DNA from: Edolisoma coerulescens
Lineage: Eukaryota > Chordata > Aves > Passeriformes > Campephagidae
Assembly: GCA_013397115.1 (NCBI GenBank)
Contig: VWZW01005505.1
Coordinates: forward strand, 1,883,880 to 1,947,879
Length of the DNA: 64,000 nucleotides
Reading direction: 5' to 3'
Shown: piece after piece, positions 12,863 through 23,935 of the stretch
Layout: the number at the start of each line of letters is the position of its first letter
Numbering within the stretch: position 1 is the stretch's first letter
Translations under genes and position numbers: made by a program
The notes under the pieces: model-generated
Databases searched by the model: none
What the model was told of the DNA's origin: nothing
What the model saw: only the letters and a program-made list of their open reading frames with translations

Positions 12863-15530
12863 ACTAAAATCTTTAATTTGTTTTGTATGCCTGGAACAGA
12901 AAGTTTGTGTCCCTGTGCTGCGAGAGCACCCTGAGCACAGGGCTATAGTGGACAGGGGCTTCTGGCTGGGTCATGAAGCCTGTCTTCTGCACCACAGCTG
13001 CACAGCAGGAAAACACAGCAGGAAGAACAGGAAAAGCAGCAGCTATTTAGTTTCACCTTAGGAGACGTCATTTCTATCTCCTTCCATGAAATTTTGGTTC
13101 AGCTGACTGCCCTAAAGACTAAAGCAGCTGTTGTGATCCTCTCAGCACATCTGAGTGCTATGTAACTGAGAGAGCCTGTGTGTGTCTCATTGAAAAATAG
13201 TTACATTAACTAAAAATCAGACACCGCATTTCTTGCTGGAGCAAAACTTATGTACACGACAATATTTGGAACAAAAGTTCCAAATGCTTTTCTCAGGTGT
13301 TCTTTTGTGGGTTTTTTCCGAAGCATAATATTTCTTATATATTACAGAGAAAGCCATTGAAAGCATGAAGAAATATTTTCAAAACAGAAGACAGAAAAAA
13401 CCCCACCAAAATCCAGTTATGCCAATATATGTGCATATGAGACATTTTCTAGTGCTGATAATGCTGTCTCAGACACTTTGTTTAATGCTGGTAATATTGA
13501 GTGTTGCATTAAAATCCTATAAAGAAGTGTGTCTTCAGCATGTGCAAAGTTTTAAAAAATGCCATTGCTATTGAATTTAGCATCCTCTAGCTGACGGCTT
13601 GCTCCTTTATTGGATTATTTTTTCCCAGATGAAATTATATAAACTCAACTTTTCATCTGTGGAAAACTCCCAGGCAGTTCAATAGGAAACACATTCCTGC
13701 TGCAGTGCTCTACAGGTTGTTCCAGTGACAGCTCATTCTCCACTAAATTCAGTTTTTCAGTGGGGTCTCAAAAACTAAAAATGATTCATGTCTCAGTTCA
13801 GTAGGCCATCTAAATAAATGCCTAACTTAATGAATACGGGTAGTTTACTTGAAGATATCGAGAATGCTTTACTATAAGGTTAACTCTAAGTTAATGGTAA
13901 GAGTTTTGCTATATTAGGGCCATTGTACATAGACATAAGATTTTTCTATGTATATTCCCTTAATGTAGAAATATATCTAATATTTATAAAATATTATAAA
14001 CCATATAAATATACAGTAATGAAATAGAAATGAATATAATATTATAATATATTACATAATAAATATATAATTCTGTTGCTACATTAACAGTGTTTAAGGA
14101 AATTGGTGCATTCAATGATCTTGTCTTGAAAAAGAATAGTAATTCCTGTCTTTCAAGATTTCTTTGGGTAGTTGTTGTGGTTCATGATAAGTTCTGGTTT
14201 TTTAAATAATTGTGTTACTGCGGATCAGTAGGAGGGTAAGATGTGCTTTTCTAGGCCTGCTTGCTGGAGTAGAACTTGGCTAAGAAAATAAAAGTATCAT
14301 ATAACTTATTGTTTAATGTCTACCCATACTTTAATATTTCATGCAATTAGTTACAAACTATATTTTTCAAAAAAAATATATAAAAGACAGTATTAAACAA
14401 GGCATTCTTCTAATCAAGCTTTGTCATACAGCTCCTTGCCACTCTTTAGAGCATCAGATGTCTCATTTTCATATACACAAATGCTGAGGTAGCAATCAGT
14501 GTACAGGAATAGATGCTGAGGCAAATGTTTTTGTGGGGTTTGTAGGTTTTTTAAAGCTTGTATTCTTTGAAATAACCCACTGAAATCTGGGACACTACTG
14601 CTGAGTAAGTACTAGCACTTCACTAGACTATCATGGGGCTACATTTGTTTTACAAACTTACTTGAAACAGAGCCATAGGTAGAAGCATAGTAATGTAGAC
14701 TATAGCTGCAGCACACAATAAATTTAAAAAAAAATTGAACAAGTTAGTTTAATAGACAAAGAAATTACAAGATGGGGATAAACAGACCTTCAATGAAACA
14801 ATGTCCCTTGCCACATTAAAATGAGAATAAGCTGTCTTTTTCCTCCAGGATGCAAAGGAATAGATGCTGGGAATACGAGTCCAAGAACTGATGTTGATGC
14901 AAAATACTCCTTTCAAAGTTGAGATATTTTGAACATGATGACAGAGGTCTATTATTTTCCAGGCAGCTCATTAAAATGTATGAAGGTGTTGCCAGCATTA
15001 GAAAGATACCACTTACAATAAAGTCAGTAAATTTCAGAGAAGGTCATACCAAAGATCTTATATCAGGTGAAAAATACCTATATGGTGCTATAATGGGACT
15101 CAAGAATGTGTTGGCAGAAGTTCAGGTTTCTTAGGTCACCTGTCATCATAACAGTGACTGCTGGTTCTAAGAGAAGGATGAACGTATTTTAAGAGAGCTC
15201 TCTGTGGATTCAGCAATTGTCTTCGGCTGCACAGTGTCAGAGTCCTTGTCTGCTCCAAAATAAGTTTAGATCAGTAGCACAGAGGTATTTTACCAAGTGC
15301 TGTGGGCCATGCAATTCAGTGGACAGTGAAATAACGTGGTCAGAGATGCATGTTTTGTAGACATGCATATTCTGACAATCTGGAGCTCAAAAATCTGTAC
15401 TTATGGTTAAAGTTGTTGAAGGATTTTGTTGAATTGCTTTTGCTTTCTATTGGAAAAGTGCTGTCATTATTAATTGGTCTTTCATTTTGCTGTTTTACAG
15501 GCAGTTCTCTAAATTGTCACAAATCATAGG
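12863..15530. other. Unique sequence with an AT-rich stretch
   Basis: No gene recognised. An almost pure A/T stretch of about 100 bases lies at 13976-14072. Overlapping opposite-strand open frames near 14816-15134 show no known motif and are taken as chance. Confidence 0.55.
13976..14072. repeat. AT-rich low-complexity region
   Basis: Roughly 97 bases composed almost wholly of A and T, dominated by ATATT, TATAA and ATAAT words without a fixed repeat period. It is low-complexity sequence. No function is implied by composition alone. Confidence 0.8.
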
Positions 15531-15644
15531 CAAATTTTAAATTCTTTAGGACAGGAGCTGTCATTGGCTTTCTATTTGTAAAGTGCCTAACACAGTAGTT
15601 TGCCTTTTGGTCCACCTAGAATATCAATTTAAAATAAAATAACC
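15531..15644 (+). mobile_element. Old L2/MIR-like retroposon tail
   Basis: Word order matches the 3' tail shared by old amniote L2/MIR-type elements. A TTAAATTCTTTAGGACAGGA segment leads into GCTGTC, then TTTGTAAAGTGCCTAACACA, then TTTGGTCCACCTAGAAT, and finally an AATAAAATAA tail. In the family these correspond to ctctttggggcagggactgtc, tttgtacagcgcctagcaca, a tggtcc...ctagg block and an aataa-rich end. No tRNA-like head is recognisable upstream. Strongly diverged; the assignment rests on motif order and spacing. Confidence 0.55.
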
Positions 15645-17489
15645 ATCACCTATTTCAGCTAACCTTTACCTGGGATAAACATAAATAATACAACATACTC
15701 AGAGTTGCAGTAACAAGGTAAAAATCAGCACACATTCTCCCTATGAACTCTCCTTACACAGATTTATGACCCAGGAGAGAAGCTTGTGAACTTCAAACTT
15801 TGAGAAGGATGGAAAAGCACTTAAGTTCTTGAATGAAAACTTTTCTTAACCCTGTATAAACTGTTTCCACAACAGTTGCAAGGAGGACCATATGGTCAAA
15901 TTTTCCACAAAGTGTTTTAAAATGACACAGAAACATCTCTGACTGTTCAGCATTGATAGCATATCCTTTTCCAGAGAACAATAAAAGCAAAAGCAATCAC
16001 AACGGTAATACTGCAGTACATGTAATTTATCTCAAGTGTTTTAACAAGAAAATTCACCATTCATGTTGTTCTAGGAACTGCAGTTTCCATTTGAGTTACT
16101 GTGCCGTGTAGTTTCAACAAAAGACAGGCCTTCCAAACTTTGCTTAAAAACACAGAAACTAAAGCAAATGAACAAACTGTTTAAGACATTGCTAAATTTT
16201 CTCAACTGTTATCATTTTAGTCAGTCATGTGACTTTTCATTCAAGCTAAAGTAAAATAAGCTCCAAGTTACATTGTAAAAGGCAGGTGTCACTTTCAGAT
16301 GACATTCAATCCTCTGACCACCAATGGGTTTCCAGTAGCCTCTGAAGCAATGCCATCCTTTAAGTTACAAAGGAGGACTCAGCAATATGAGTGTCTAGGG
16401 TGATTGCCTAGTCCAAATGCTTCTTTTAAATTAAAAAAAAAAAAATCAAGAAGCCACAGAATCACAGAATATTTTGAGTTGAAAGGCCTCACCTTTTGAC
16501 TGGTATTGATAAATTTTTTAAAGTCTACTTTAAGAGGCAGATAGAAATCCATACTCCTGGTTAAGTCTATTAACAGGATGGGTAATACTTAAAGTGTTTT
16601 TCATTGCAATTTTTTCCTAGGAAATAATCTTGGTTAACAAAGCAATGGAATAAACGAACAGAATAAACAATATGGGAGTTTGGCTGAATGAAAGGCTACA
16701 GTTTCACAAGCCTTTTCCTTTAATTTTGGAAATAGGGCAGTCCTATTTTACTGTACTTTTACTTTTTATCATTTTGTACTTGAACAAACATCTGGTTAAA
16801 CCAAATCCTTGGATCATTTGTGTGGTTGATCATAATGGATTCCTGAAAAGTGAATTTCAGGTATTGAATACTGAAATTCGATTAACTAATATCTGCAAAA
16901 ATTGTTATAACATTGATGCTGACGGTTCACAGCATTATAGAGTTCAGGCAGTTCAAATCTCAGACCTCTCCTGAAGCAAGCTGAACAATCAAATCCAGCC
17001 TTAATAATTTCATCTCTGTGGCTAGGAGTACACATTCTTCAGCTTTCTTAATTCTATTGTGGTCCTTGGGATCTCAGCAAGTCTGTACCTTTGCATTGTT
17101 CTCACCAATCATCTTCACCATCACAACATCATCACTTTATGCCTCTCCATGAAACTTTAACTTTCCTCACAAGAGAATCTGGCAGATAAAATTTTGAGCA
17201 GGCAGCTTGCCACCAGAAATGTTGACTCTCCAGTAAGAAAATCTCTTCTAGTTTACTGTACAAACCACATATCCTGGATGTTTGTCTGACTTCATGATGT
17301 CTCACTTGGAAAATCATACAGAAATAACTAAAGGCCAAGGCGCATATGTAATTGTCCATTAAAATTAAAAAAAAAAAAAAAGCTCTCAGGTGAATATTCC
17401 TGAGGACTACCAGAAGACAAGACTTCCTTCTTCACTCTTGTGGATTTACCTCCCAAACAGCTTGTATTCTGCAAGAATCACCTTAACTG
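15645..17489. other. Unique sequence containing a CR1 scrap
   Basis: Apart from the CR1 tail fragment at 16454-16495 and an A15 run at 17367-17381, I see no gene or repeat I can name. Open frames at 16672-16974 (plus) and 17132-17359 (minus) are unrecognised and lack coding character. Confidence 0.5.
16454..16495 (-). mobile_element. CR1 3'-tail fragment
   Basis: About 42 bases matching the reverse complement of an avian CR1 3' end: CACAGAATCACAGAAT (two copies of the octamer tail) followed by TTTGAGTTGAAAGGCCTCACC. The octamer end of the element lies at the low coordinate, so the element is on the minus strand. Only the extreme 3' end is present, as is common for CR1 5' truncation. Confidence 0.8.
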
Positions 17490-17988
17490 TGTAGTTTTGG
17501 GCAGCACAACTTAAGAAAGATACTAAACTGTTGGAGAGCATCCAAAGGAGGGGAACAAAGATGGTGAAGGGCCTTTAGGGGAAACCCTATGAGGAGCAGC
17601 TGAAGTCACTTGGTCTGTGCAGCCTGGAGGAGACTGAGGGGAGACCTCATTGTACTCCACAATTTCCTCATGAGGGGAAGAGGAGGTGCAGGAACTTATC
17701 TCTTCTCTGCGGTGACCAGTGACAGGGCCTGAGGGAATGGCCTGAAGCTGTGTCAGGGGAAGTTTAGGCTGGATATCAGAAAAAGGTTTTTCATCCAGAG
17801 GGTGGTTGGGCACTGGAACAGGCTCCCCAGGGAAGTGGTCACAGCACCAAGCCTGACAGAGTTCAAGAAGTGTTTGGAAAATGCTCTCATGGTGTCATCC
17901 TTGGGGGTGTATTCTGCAGGGCCAGGAGCTGGATTTTGATGTTCCTTGTGGGTCCCTTCAAACTTATGATATTTTATGATTTTATGAA
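17490..17988 (+). mobile_element. 5'-truncated avian CR1 LINE
   Basis: About 500 bases of the 3' portion of an avian CR1 in sense orientation. Landmarks in order: a GGCAGCACAACTTAAGAAAGA block; GAGCATCCAAAGGAGGGGAAC; CTATGAGGAGCAGCTGAAG; the GAGGAGACTGAGGGGAGACC block; GGCACTGGAACAGGCTCCCC with AGGGAAGTGGTCACAG; then CCTTGTGGGTCCCTTCAAAC. It closes with degenerate octamers (ATTTTATG repeated) that are the CR1 3' hallmark. Only the last part of the reverse-transcriptase ORF and the 3' UTR are included, and the frame is broken. Open frames on the minus strand here are shadows. A non-functional copy with an older, moderately diverged look. Confidence 0.93.
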
Positions 17989-18354
17989 CTGCACCTTGGC
18001 CTCCAAAAGACGAAGGAAGTGTTTTCTCATTCCCCCCACTTATAAGCAAGTAACTAAAGCATCTCTTATGACTTAAGCTTTTGTCATGACGTATGGAAAA
18101 AATAAGAGCGTCTTGTTATTATGAATTTGTTTCACTTTGTAGTGATCATTACTAATGTTGATATGGAGCCAAGCAATTGGGACAGTAGAGCAGTGAAGAG
18201 AAAATTAACTTCAGCAGCATTAGGTTCAAGGGGGTTTTTTTCTGTGACTTATGGTAGGAAAAGGAAACAAAATGCATCATTTTTAAGGAAAAATGAAGAT
18301 GACACAAAAGTTTGTGCTGGTCAGTTTGACAGAAAAATTAGGACTTTGATAGTA
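17989..18354. other. Unique sequence between CR1 and ERVK LTR
   Basis: No element recognised. An 81-codon plus-strand frame (18121-18366) runs up to the LTR boundary but has no known motif, so it is taken as chance. Confidence 0.5.
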
Positions 18355-18360
18355 ATGCAG
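18355..18360. repeat. Target-site duplication of ERVK LTR, left copy
   Basis: ATGCAG at this position is repeated exactly at 18947-18952, directly bracketing the LTR. Six bases is the duplication size expected for ERVK (class II) integrations. Confidence 0.7.
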
Positions 18361-18561
18361 ACATGAAAACGCAGTGCAACGCGGTGAGGGCTGCCCTCGC
18401 CCAACCAGTGTCCTGCTGGAGACGTCCCTGGCACTATCGGCCAGGCTGCTGCCAGCTCACGGACTTTCCGGTCGTGCTCAATAGGGATATCCTTCCCGGT
18501 GGCTAAAGGCGTCGGCAGAGGCAAAGGACGAGGGAGAGATCTGCTGCATGCCTTCCACGGG

Positions 18562-18567
18562 TTTATT
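18562..18567 (-). promoter_or_regulatory. LTR polyadenylation signal (AATAAA)
   Basis: TTTATT on the plus strand gives AATAAA in the LTR sense direction. It lies about 60 bases downstream of the TATA-like motif at 18621-18625, the order expected for U3-R in a short-R LTR. Confidence 0.6.
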
Positions 18568-18620
18568 CCAAGAAGGGTCCAGGAGCAGGAGACCAAGGAA
18601 AGGGGAGGGATCTAGGGTTC

Positions 18621-18625
18621 TTATA
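18621..18625 (-). promoter_or_regulatory. LTR TATA-like motif
   Basis: TTATA on plus, reading TATAAG in the LTR sense direction, lies upstream of the polyadenylation signal and downstream of the U3 repeats. This is the expected position for the LTR promoter. Whether it is active is not shown. Confidence 0.5.
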
Positions 18626-18700
18626 GAGGGGGGAAAGTGGGCGGAAGAAAGGGGGAAAAAACCAACAGGGAAACGGAACATGGGAGGAGTCAACAGGGGA

Positions 18701-18752
18701 ACAACCAATGGGGATAACTTAGAGGAGGGATTTACAGAAACAACCAATGGGG
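18701..18752 (-). repeat. Two 13-base U3 direct repeats in the ERVK LTR
   Basis: ACAACCAATGGGG occurs at 18701-18713 and again at 18740-18752 with 39 bases between starts. Each contains CCAAT on the plus strand, so the box is inverted relative to LTR transcription. It is upstream of the TATA-like motif in sense direction, consistent with enhancer-type U3 repeats. Confidence 0.7.
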
Positions 18753-18946
18753 TATCGAGGAAGGGAGAACATTCTGCAGCATAATGTATATGGAATAGGG
18801 GAACTACATAAACATAGGCTTATACATAAAACTAGGAGGGGAATACACAAACCAATGAACTAACACAATGTAAATCTGGACTGCAAAGGGCTGTGGGAAC
18901 TCGCCCCAAGTGAAACGTGGGTGCGATGCAGTTGTGCACCACAACA

Positions 18947-18952
18947 ATGCAG
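18947..18952. repeat. Target-site duplication of ERVK LTR, right copy
   Basis: Exact copy of ATGCAG at 18355-18360, on the other side of the LTR. A third ATGCAG at 18926-18931 lies inside the LTR and does not mark a boundary. Confidence 0.7.
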
Positions 18953-20590
18953 TAGATGTCATATTTTTAAATAGTTCTTCATGGAGAATTCTTTGTTCCG
19001 CTTGAAAAATTCGTTGCATTCAATCAAGCAATGTCAGCAGCAAGTAATCAAATTTCATCAGCACAACAATATTTTAAAGCTAGTTTTTGCATATCTCTCA
19101 TGTTTCTGTCTTCCAAGAATATCAAAAAATGGAAGAGCCTTCTCCTTCATTCTCTGGATTATTTGCATTCAATATCTAAAATGACCCCACTTAAAAAAAA
19201 AAAAAAAAAGGAAAGGATGAAGTGTTTCTAACTCTTAGAGATCTGAGATAATTTAGCCTCCAGCTGCATACATTTTTAATATCACAGACAACATGATAAT
19301 TGATATATGTGATTCTGGATCACACTTCAGATTTTAAATTATTTCACTCGACTGAAATGTGTTTAAGTGCACTATCGAGACACTTGCAGCAATTCAGCTT
19401 TTAATGATTATCTGTCTCTCCAGTGCTACCTTTGATGTTAAAATAGTATAAGAAATAATGTAATTTTACCACATTCTCATAGGGTTATATTCAGATGTTC
19501 CTTAAATATTTTATTTAAGAACTCTCTCTGACCTCAACCACACTAAAAATTTGAAAAGATTTTACTTACAGTAATTTCATGTCTTGTAGTTTGCTAAATT
19601 CATTCAGATGATCAGGACCTCAAAACCAGCATTGATTGATGAATCTGAAATAATATCAAAGGAATAAATCAAGATGTTGCAGCAGACATAAAAACACAAG
19701 ATGTAGCAATGAGTTTCTAATAATGAGTGTTTCCAAGATTACACTGTCTGAGAGCTTAAAGATACATGATCATGTTCCCATGAATCAAAATTGGTAGCTT
19801 GAGAAATTTTGTTATCCAGTGTGCCATGGTCCATCAGGCCAAAAAGGAGCATGTACAATACTGTGCTGGATAATATTTAATTCACTGGCAGTTAATAGAT
19901 GCTTAATTGAATGCTTCAGATCCATCACACTTTGCTGTAGAAATCTCCAAACTCTATAGGCAAATAAAAAGACTTAAAAGACTATATAATCAGCACAGTT
20001 GAAAGAAGCAGATCCATGCTTTCATTCATTATTATACATTATTTCCAGCCACAGAGAGAATCTTTGAGGTTTTAACCTATTAAAAAAGAAATAATTTTTT
20101 AAAAAACCAACCCAGAATGTAACCTGGAGTAATGGTCTAAAACACTCCAATATAAATGCTCTTACTAATGGAAAATTCTTAAACCATTGCTTAAATACAC
20201 CTTATTTCCTCACTAAAAAGAGAGATAAACTCATCAGAACCTTATGCAACAACTCCAGTTTTAATCTTTCTTTTAATTTTCTATGTCAAATTAACCTTGC
20301 AGCCAGGGCACAGATTTAAAAGCTAAGTTTTCTTTTGCTGAAATAAATAGTTTTCATTAAGATGTTGCCTACTTTTGTTAATGTTTTCAGGCAATGCAAA
20401 CACTAGAAATAGGGTTCCATTGAGAAGAGCAGTCTCATTTTAAAATGTTTGCTTTGATACAAAAAAGAGATTTGTAGCTTTCTTACTGCCTTCCTGTCAT
20501 CTTGCCTTTTTGATCCCCTCTCCCCTTTAGAGCTGCTAAAGACCAGGATATCCAGAAAGTTATATTCTATCACCAGCATGTCTTCATGCC

Positions 20591-20610
20591 TTTTTTTTTT
20601 TTTTTTTTTT
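20591..20610. repeat. T20 homopolymer
   Basis: Twenty consecutive T followed by AAAG. It could be the reverse of a retroposon poly(A) tail, but the sequence on the low-coordinate side shows no recognisable element or gene copy, so it is listed only as a homopolymer. Confidence 0.9.
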
Positions 20611-21699
20611 AAAGAATTGTATTTGGTTTAGAGAATCTTAATGTTCTTTACATTATATTTTTTACTACAATCAGCCAGGGATGGCTTTATTGATTTTTCC
20701 CTAAAGATTTTGTTTAGTTGTGGATCGAGATGCATGACCTTCTTCTGCTTCAGGCTACCTTTTAATTAATCACTATGAGTAGAAATAATCCAGACAACAA
20801 AGATTTCATTTGACAAGTGGTTTTTTTCCATTGCATTTTGGTTTGTTTGTTTTCAGATCTTTTTCCTAAAGAATATTTAACAATATCTAAGTGTGCAAGC
20901 TCAACTAACCTACACAAGATTCCTGCTATGGAAAAAGAATCCCCACAAACCTTCCTCTCAAGCAGAAAGACAATTCTATTTTAAAAAGACAAGCTTTGTA
21001 AAATGCCCTGCAAGTCAACGAAGCCCTTCACAGGCTGAGCCTAAAGTTGCCTAAGAGTAACTGCAGTGTCATTTAGTCACCTGACAGAAATTCATGCTAA
21101 GATGTTACATTTCGACTCCTCAGAATGGATGTCCTATAATAGAAATAACCAATCCATTCCTTGTCCAATAAATTTCATTCAAAAATATAGAAAACTCACT
21201 AAAAAAAAGTCAGCTCTCCCTATGCTGGCACTGACAGCATCAGAATTCCCTTTATTACTGTCATCGTCTTTACCCTCACACCCACAATTCTCTGTTGCAG
21301 AGGATGTCTCATTTCTGTAGAAACACTGTGGTACCACCATGATCACATAATCCTTTTCATAACACTTGTCAAAAAAGAGAGATGACAATTTGGGCAGAAA
21401 AGGTCTGAAGAAAGAATGGAGGGCAAATACAAAGAGCATCAGTAAAGTTTGAGCAAGCGTGTAGAACCTCTTTCCTGGAGGTTGGATAGCTTAGTAGCAG
21501 TTTTTCTTTCCTCAAATCTGTGATTACCTGACTGCTGGCTCCTGCCACTGGCACAAGGGAAGGAATCACCCATCAGTTCCAGACCGGTGTCTGTACTGAG
21601 GGTGCAGAACAAACCTGAATGCCTATGACTTCAGCTTGCAGTTGGAATGGCTGGAGATGGCAAGAATGAATTAGTATGAAAGTACTGAAAGCAGTTCCA

Positions 21700-21726
21700 G
21701 AGAGAGGGAGAAAGAGAGAGAGAGAG
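21700..21726. repeat. (GA)n-rich microsatellite
   Basis: An impure GA dinucleotide tract with GGGA and AAAG interruptions, ending in about seven pure GA units. Confidence 0.85.
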
Positions 21727-23788
21727 TTCAGCAGACTTTGATCCATGACACTTACTTGGCTTTATCTCACCAAAGTAATGTGCACGACTGGTTTTCAAGG
21801 CATTGATATGAGATGAGTTTTAAAAACTAGAGGGTAAGTAGGACGCACAACACCTTGTACATGCTGAATTTGTATAACTTCTCCAGGCAGCGGGCAGGCT
21901 ATTATAACTTTATTGTTTGAGGATATAAGCCTATTATACTCTGCAAATGAATACAGTGACATTTTGCTGTATCGGTTGAAAAGATTAACAGTTCACAAAG
22001 CAAACTGCCGAGTGCGGCAAATTAAATACATTAAAATGTGCAAGCTTAAAACTCTATACTCCCTGCGCTATAAACTTATATACAATACAGTTTAAAGGGT
22101 CTCAGTGGCTCAATTAATAATGCAGTGGCCTGTCAGCTTTCTGGATGCAATTTAAGTCTGTTAGGTTGCAGTAAGCCATGACAGGGTGTGTTTTTCTCAG
22201 CCATTAATGAATGCTGTAGGTAAATTGTGCAGTAAGAAGGTGGCCCTGAGGTATATTAGTGTCACAGTAAATGTGCTAAGACTATTTTAGATGTTATTAT
22301 TAAAAAGAAAAAAGGGTATTTTGGATAAATATCAAACAGCTTAAAAGTTCATTGTGGAAAAGGACTGGAATATTCAGACACACTCGCAGACTAAATCCAT
22401 GAGAAATTTAGCAGAGTCTCTTGTCACACTACTTGTCATTTTTAAGTATTTTCTCTACTAAATCTCATCTGACAGAAGAACTAGGCCTAAGAACTGTCTG
22501 TAATTTTAAGAAAATTAACATTAAAAAGACCAGAAATCTGTATGAGTCCCAAGGATTTAACATGAGCTGTCCTCCAGTAGCTAAAAGAAACAGTCTCCAA
22601 CATAGGAAACACAAATATTTCAAAACAAATGGCTTGACCTCAGCTAATATTAATTTCCATTAATATGGATAGAAATGCCCTGTTTCCTGGGGCAACAGCA
22701 ATTTGACCATTTAAATGCCCACACAAAATCCATGGCCGAAACTCTTTAGCAAAAGAAACTCTTTAGTGAAACAGAATGGTGTTGTGGAATCAGATTAAAA
22801 TGCTTACACAACAAGTCCAAGGAGACACACAGAAAAATACTCAAGGCTTCATCATAAAAAGAAACTCAAGATTTTTTTACATTTAGTTCTTTTGGACCAA
22901 TCTGTCGATTTTACAGATTCTGAAAAGGGTTATTTGTAACAAGTGCAGAGATGGGTACATTCTATCAAATTGATTTTAAAAAATCAGTGTTAGAAAATTA
23001 TGTTAACGGATTTTTTGCATTTATCAACTACTATCTAGAAGTTCTTAACCCAGCCGTGGGTCTAGACCACAGCTGAAAAGTTTGTTAGAACAAGAAGATG
23101 ATAAAGCAATGGGAATAGGTAGATTTGAAGAGCTACATTTCCTACTCTCATGAAAGTTCAGATTTGGTTCTACTCCAGGATCCGATAGAGGATTTGGCTT
23201 GAAGCATTTTTAGCCATGCCCAATGGTTACATATTCCCCTAACTATTACTTAGTAGCTCTTTGAGTATATGGATAAATCTTTTTCGCCACTCTGGCTTTC
23301 GTTGCTCTGGTTCATCAACACAGACTGTTGACTGGTGGGAACTTGCCTTTTGCAAGGATGAAATGGAGCTTAGCAGATCCCCAGCCACTTTCATAAACCT
23401 CTTGCTGCCACTCCTGATATTGGTGCAAAAATGCCTTGAGATTAAGAGTTTGTTGAGTACAATTTGGAATTTAAAAACTTCTGAATACGTGTAAGTCTGG
23501 TTGTCCAAACTGTGTCAAAAATTCTGCTCCTACCGTATTCCTGAGTTTGAGTATGCCAGCTGCCAGGATGGTAAGTCTGGCCCAAGTATCTTAGTTTTGT
23601 TTCAAAAGAAGTCAGGACAGTTGAAGCACGTCACAGGATGTGTCCAGACTCAAGACTGTGGCATGATTCTCAGGGTTTTCAATTTATGTTTTCTCATATA
23701 CCCAAAAAGTCTAACCTACTTTTAAGAGTGAAACAACAGATACCATCTTGGTTTGAAGGTTAATGTGTTTTTTGAAGTATTCTATGAA

Positions 23789-23935
23789 TTCACAGAATCA
23801 CAGAATAATCTGAGTTGGAAGGAACCCAGATGGATCGTTGAATCCAGCTCTTAAGTGAATGGCTCATACAGGGGTGGAACCCACAGTCTTGGGGTTATCA
23901 GCACCGTGGTCTAACCAGCTAGGATAATCTGGGCC
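23789..23935 (-). mobile_element. tRNA-Ile-headed SINE with CR1-type tail (TguSINE1-like)
   Basis: On the minus strand the element begins with a tRNA-like head (23861-23935) and ends with a CR1-type tail (23789-23860). The head starts GGCCCAGATTATCCTAGCTGG, which aligns with the tRNA-Ile 5' arm and A box. It continues through GTTAGACCACGGTGCTGATA (D arm into an anticodon loop reading CTGATAA) and GGTTCCACCCC in the B-box position. The tail contains GAGTTGGAAGGAACCC on plus and closes with CACAGAATCACAGAAT, the reversed CR1 octamers. A tRNA-Ile head joined to a CR1-X-like tail is, from memory, the structure of TguSINE1 of passerine birds. The copy is diverged: the A and B boxes carry changes and it is unlikely to be a working tRNA gene. 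No clear target-site duplication was found. The alternative is a chance juxtaposition of a tRNA pseudogene and a CR1 end. Confidence 0.78.

Larger units (their letters stand above)
18361..18946 (-). mobile_element. Solo ERVK-type LTR
   Basis: A GC-richer block that stands out from its neighbours and reads as a retroviral LTR on the minus strand. In sense direction it starts TGTTGTGGTGCACAAC (high-coordinate end). Its TATA-like motif is at 18621-18625 (TTATA on plus) and its AATAAA is about 60 bases farther, at 18562-18567. That spacing fits a short R region. Two identical 13-base U3 repeats containing an inverted CCAAT lie at 18701-18713 and 18740-18752. It is flanked by the exact 6-bp repeat ATGCAG. 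No internal gag, pol or env sequence is adjacent, so it is a solo LTR left by recombination. The sense 3' end reads TGT instead of the usual CA, so either that end has mutated or the boundary is a few bases off. Subfamily unknown. Confidence 0.8.
18953..23788. other. Unique AT-rich sequence, no gene seen
   Basis: Contains an A-rich run near 19193-19209, a T20 run at 20591-20610, a GA-rich tract at 21700-21726, and a unique, complex block at 21900-22300 that looks like a possible conserved non-coding element. Opposite-strand frames at 23239-23508 and 23261-23494 overlap, which argues against either being coding. Confidence 0.5.

Noticed and set aside
17523..18049. Minus-strand open frames of 96 and 98 codons
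   Set aside because: They are antisense shadows of the sense-strand CR1 3' end.
23861..23935. A functional tRNA-Ile gene
   Set aside because: The A and B boxes carry changes, the acceptor stem does not pair cleanly, and the segment is fused to a CR1-type tail, so it is a SINE head rather than a tRNA gene.
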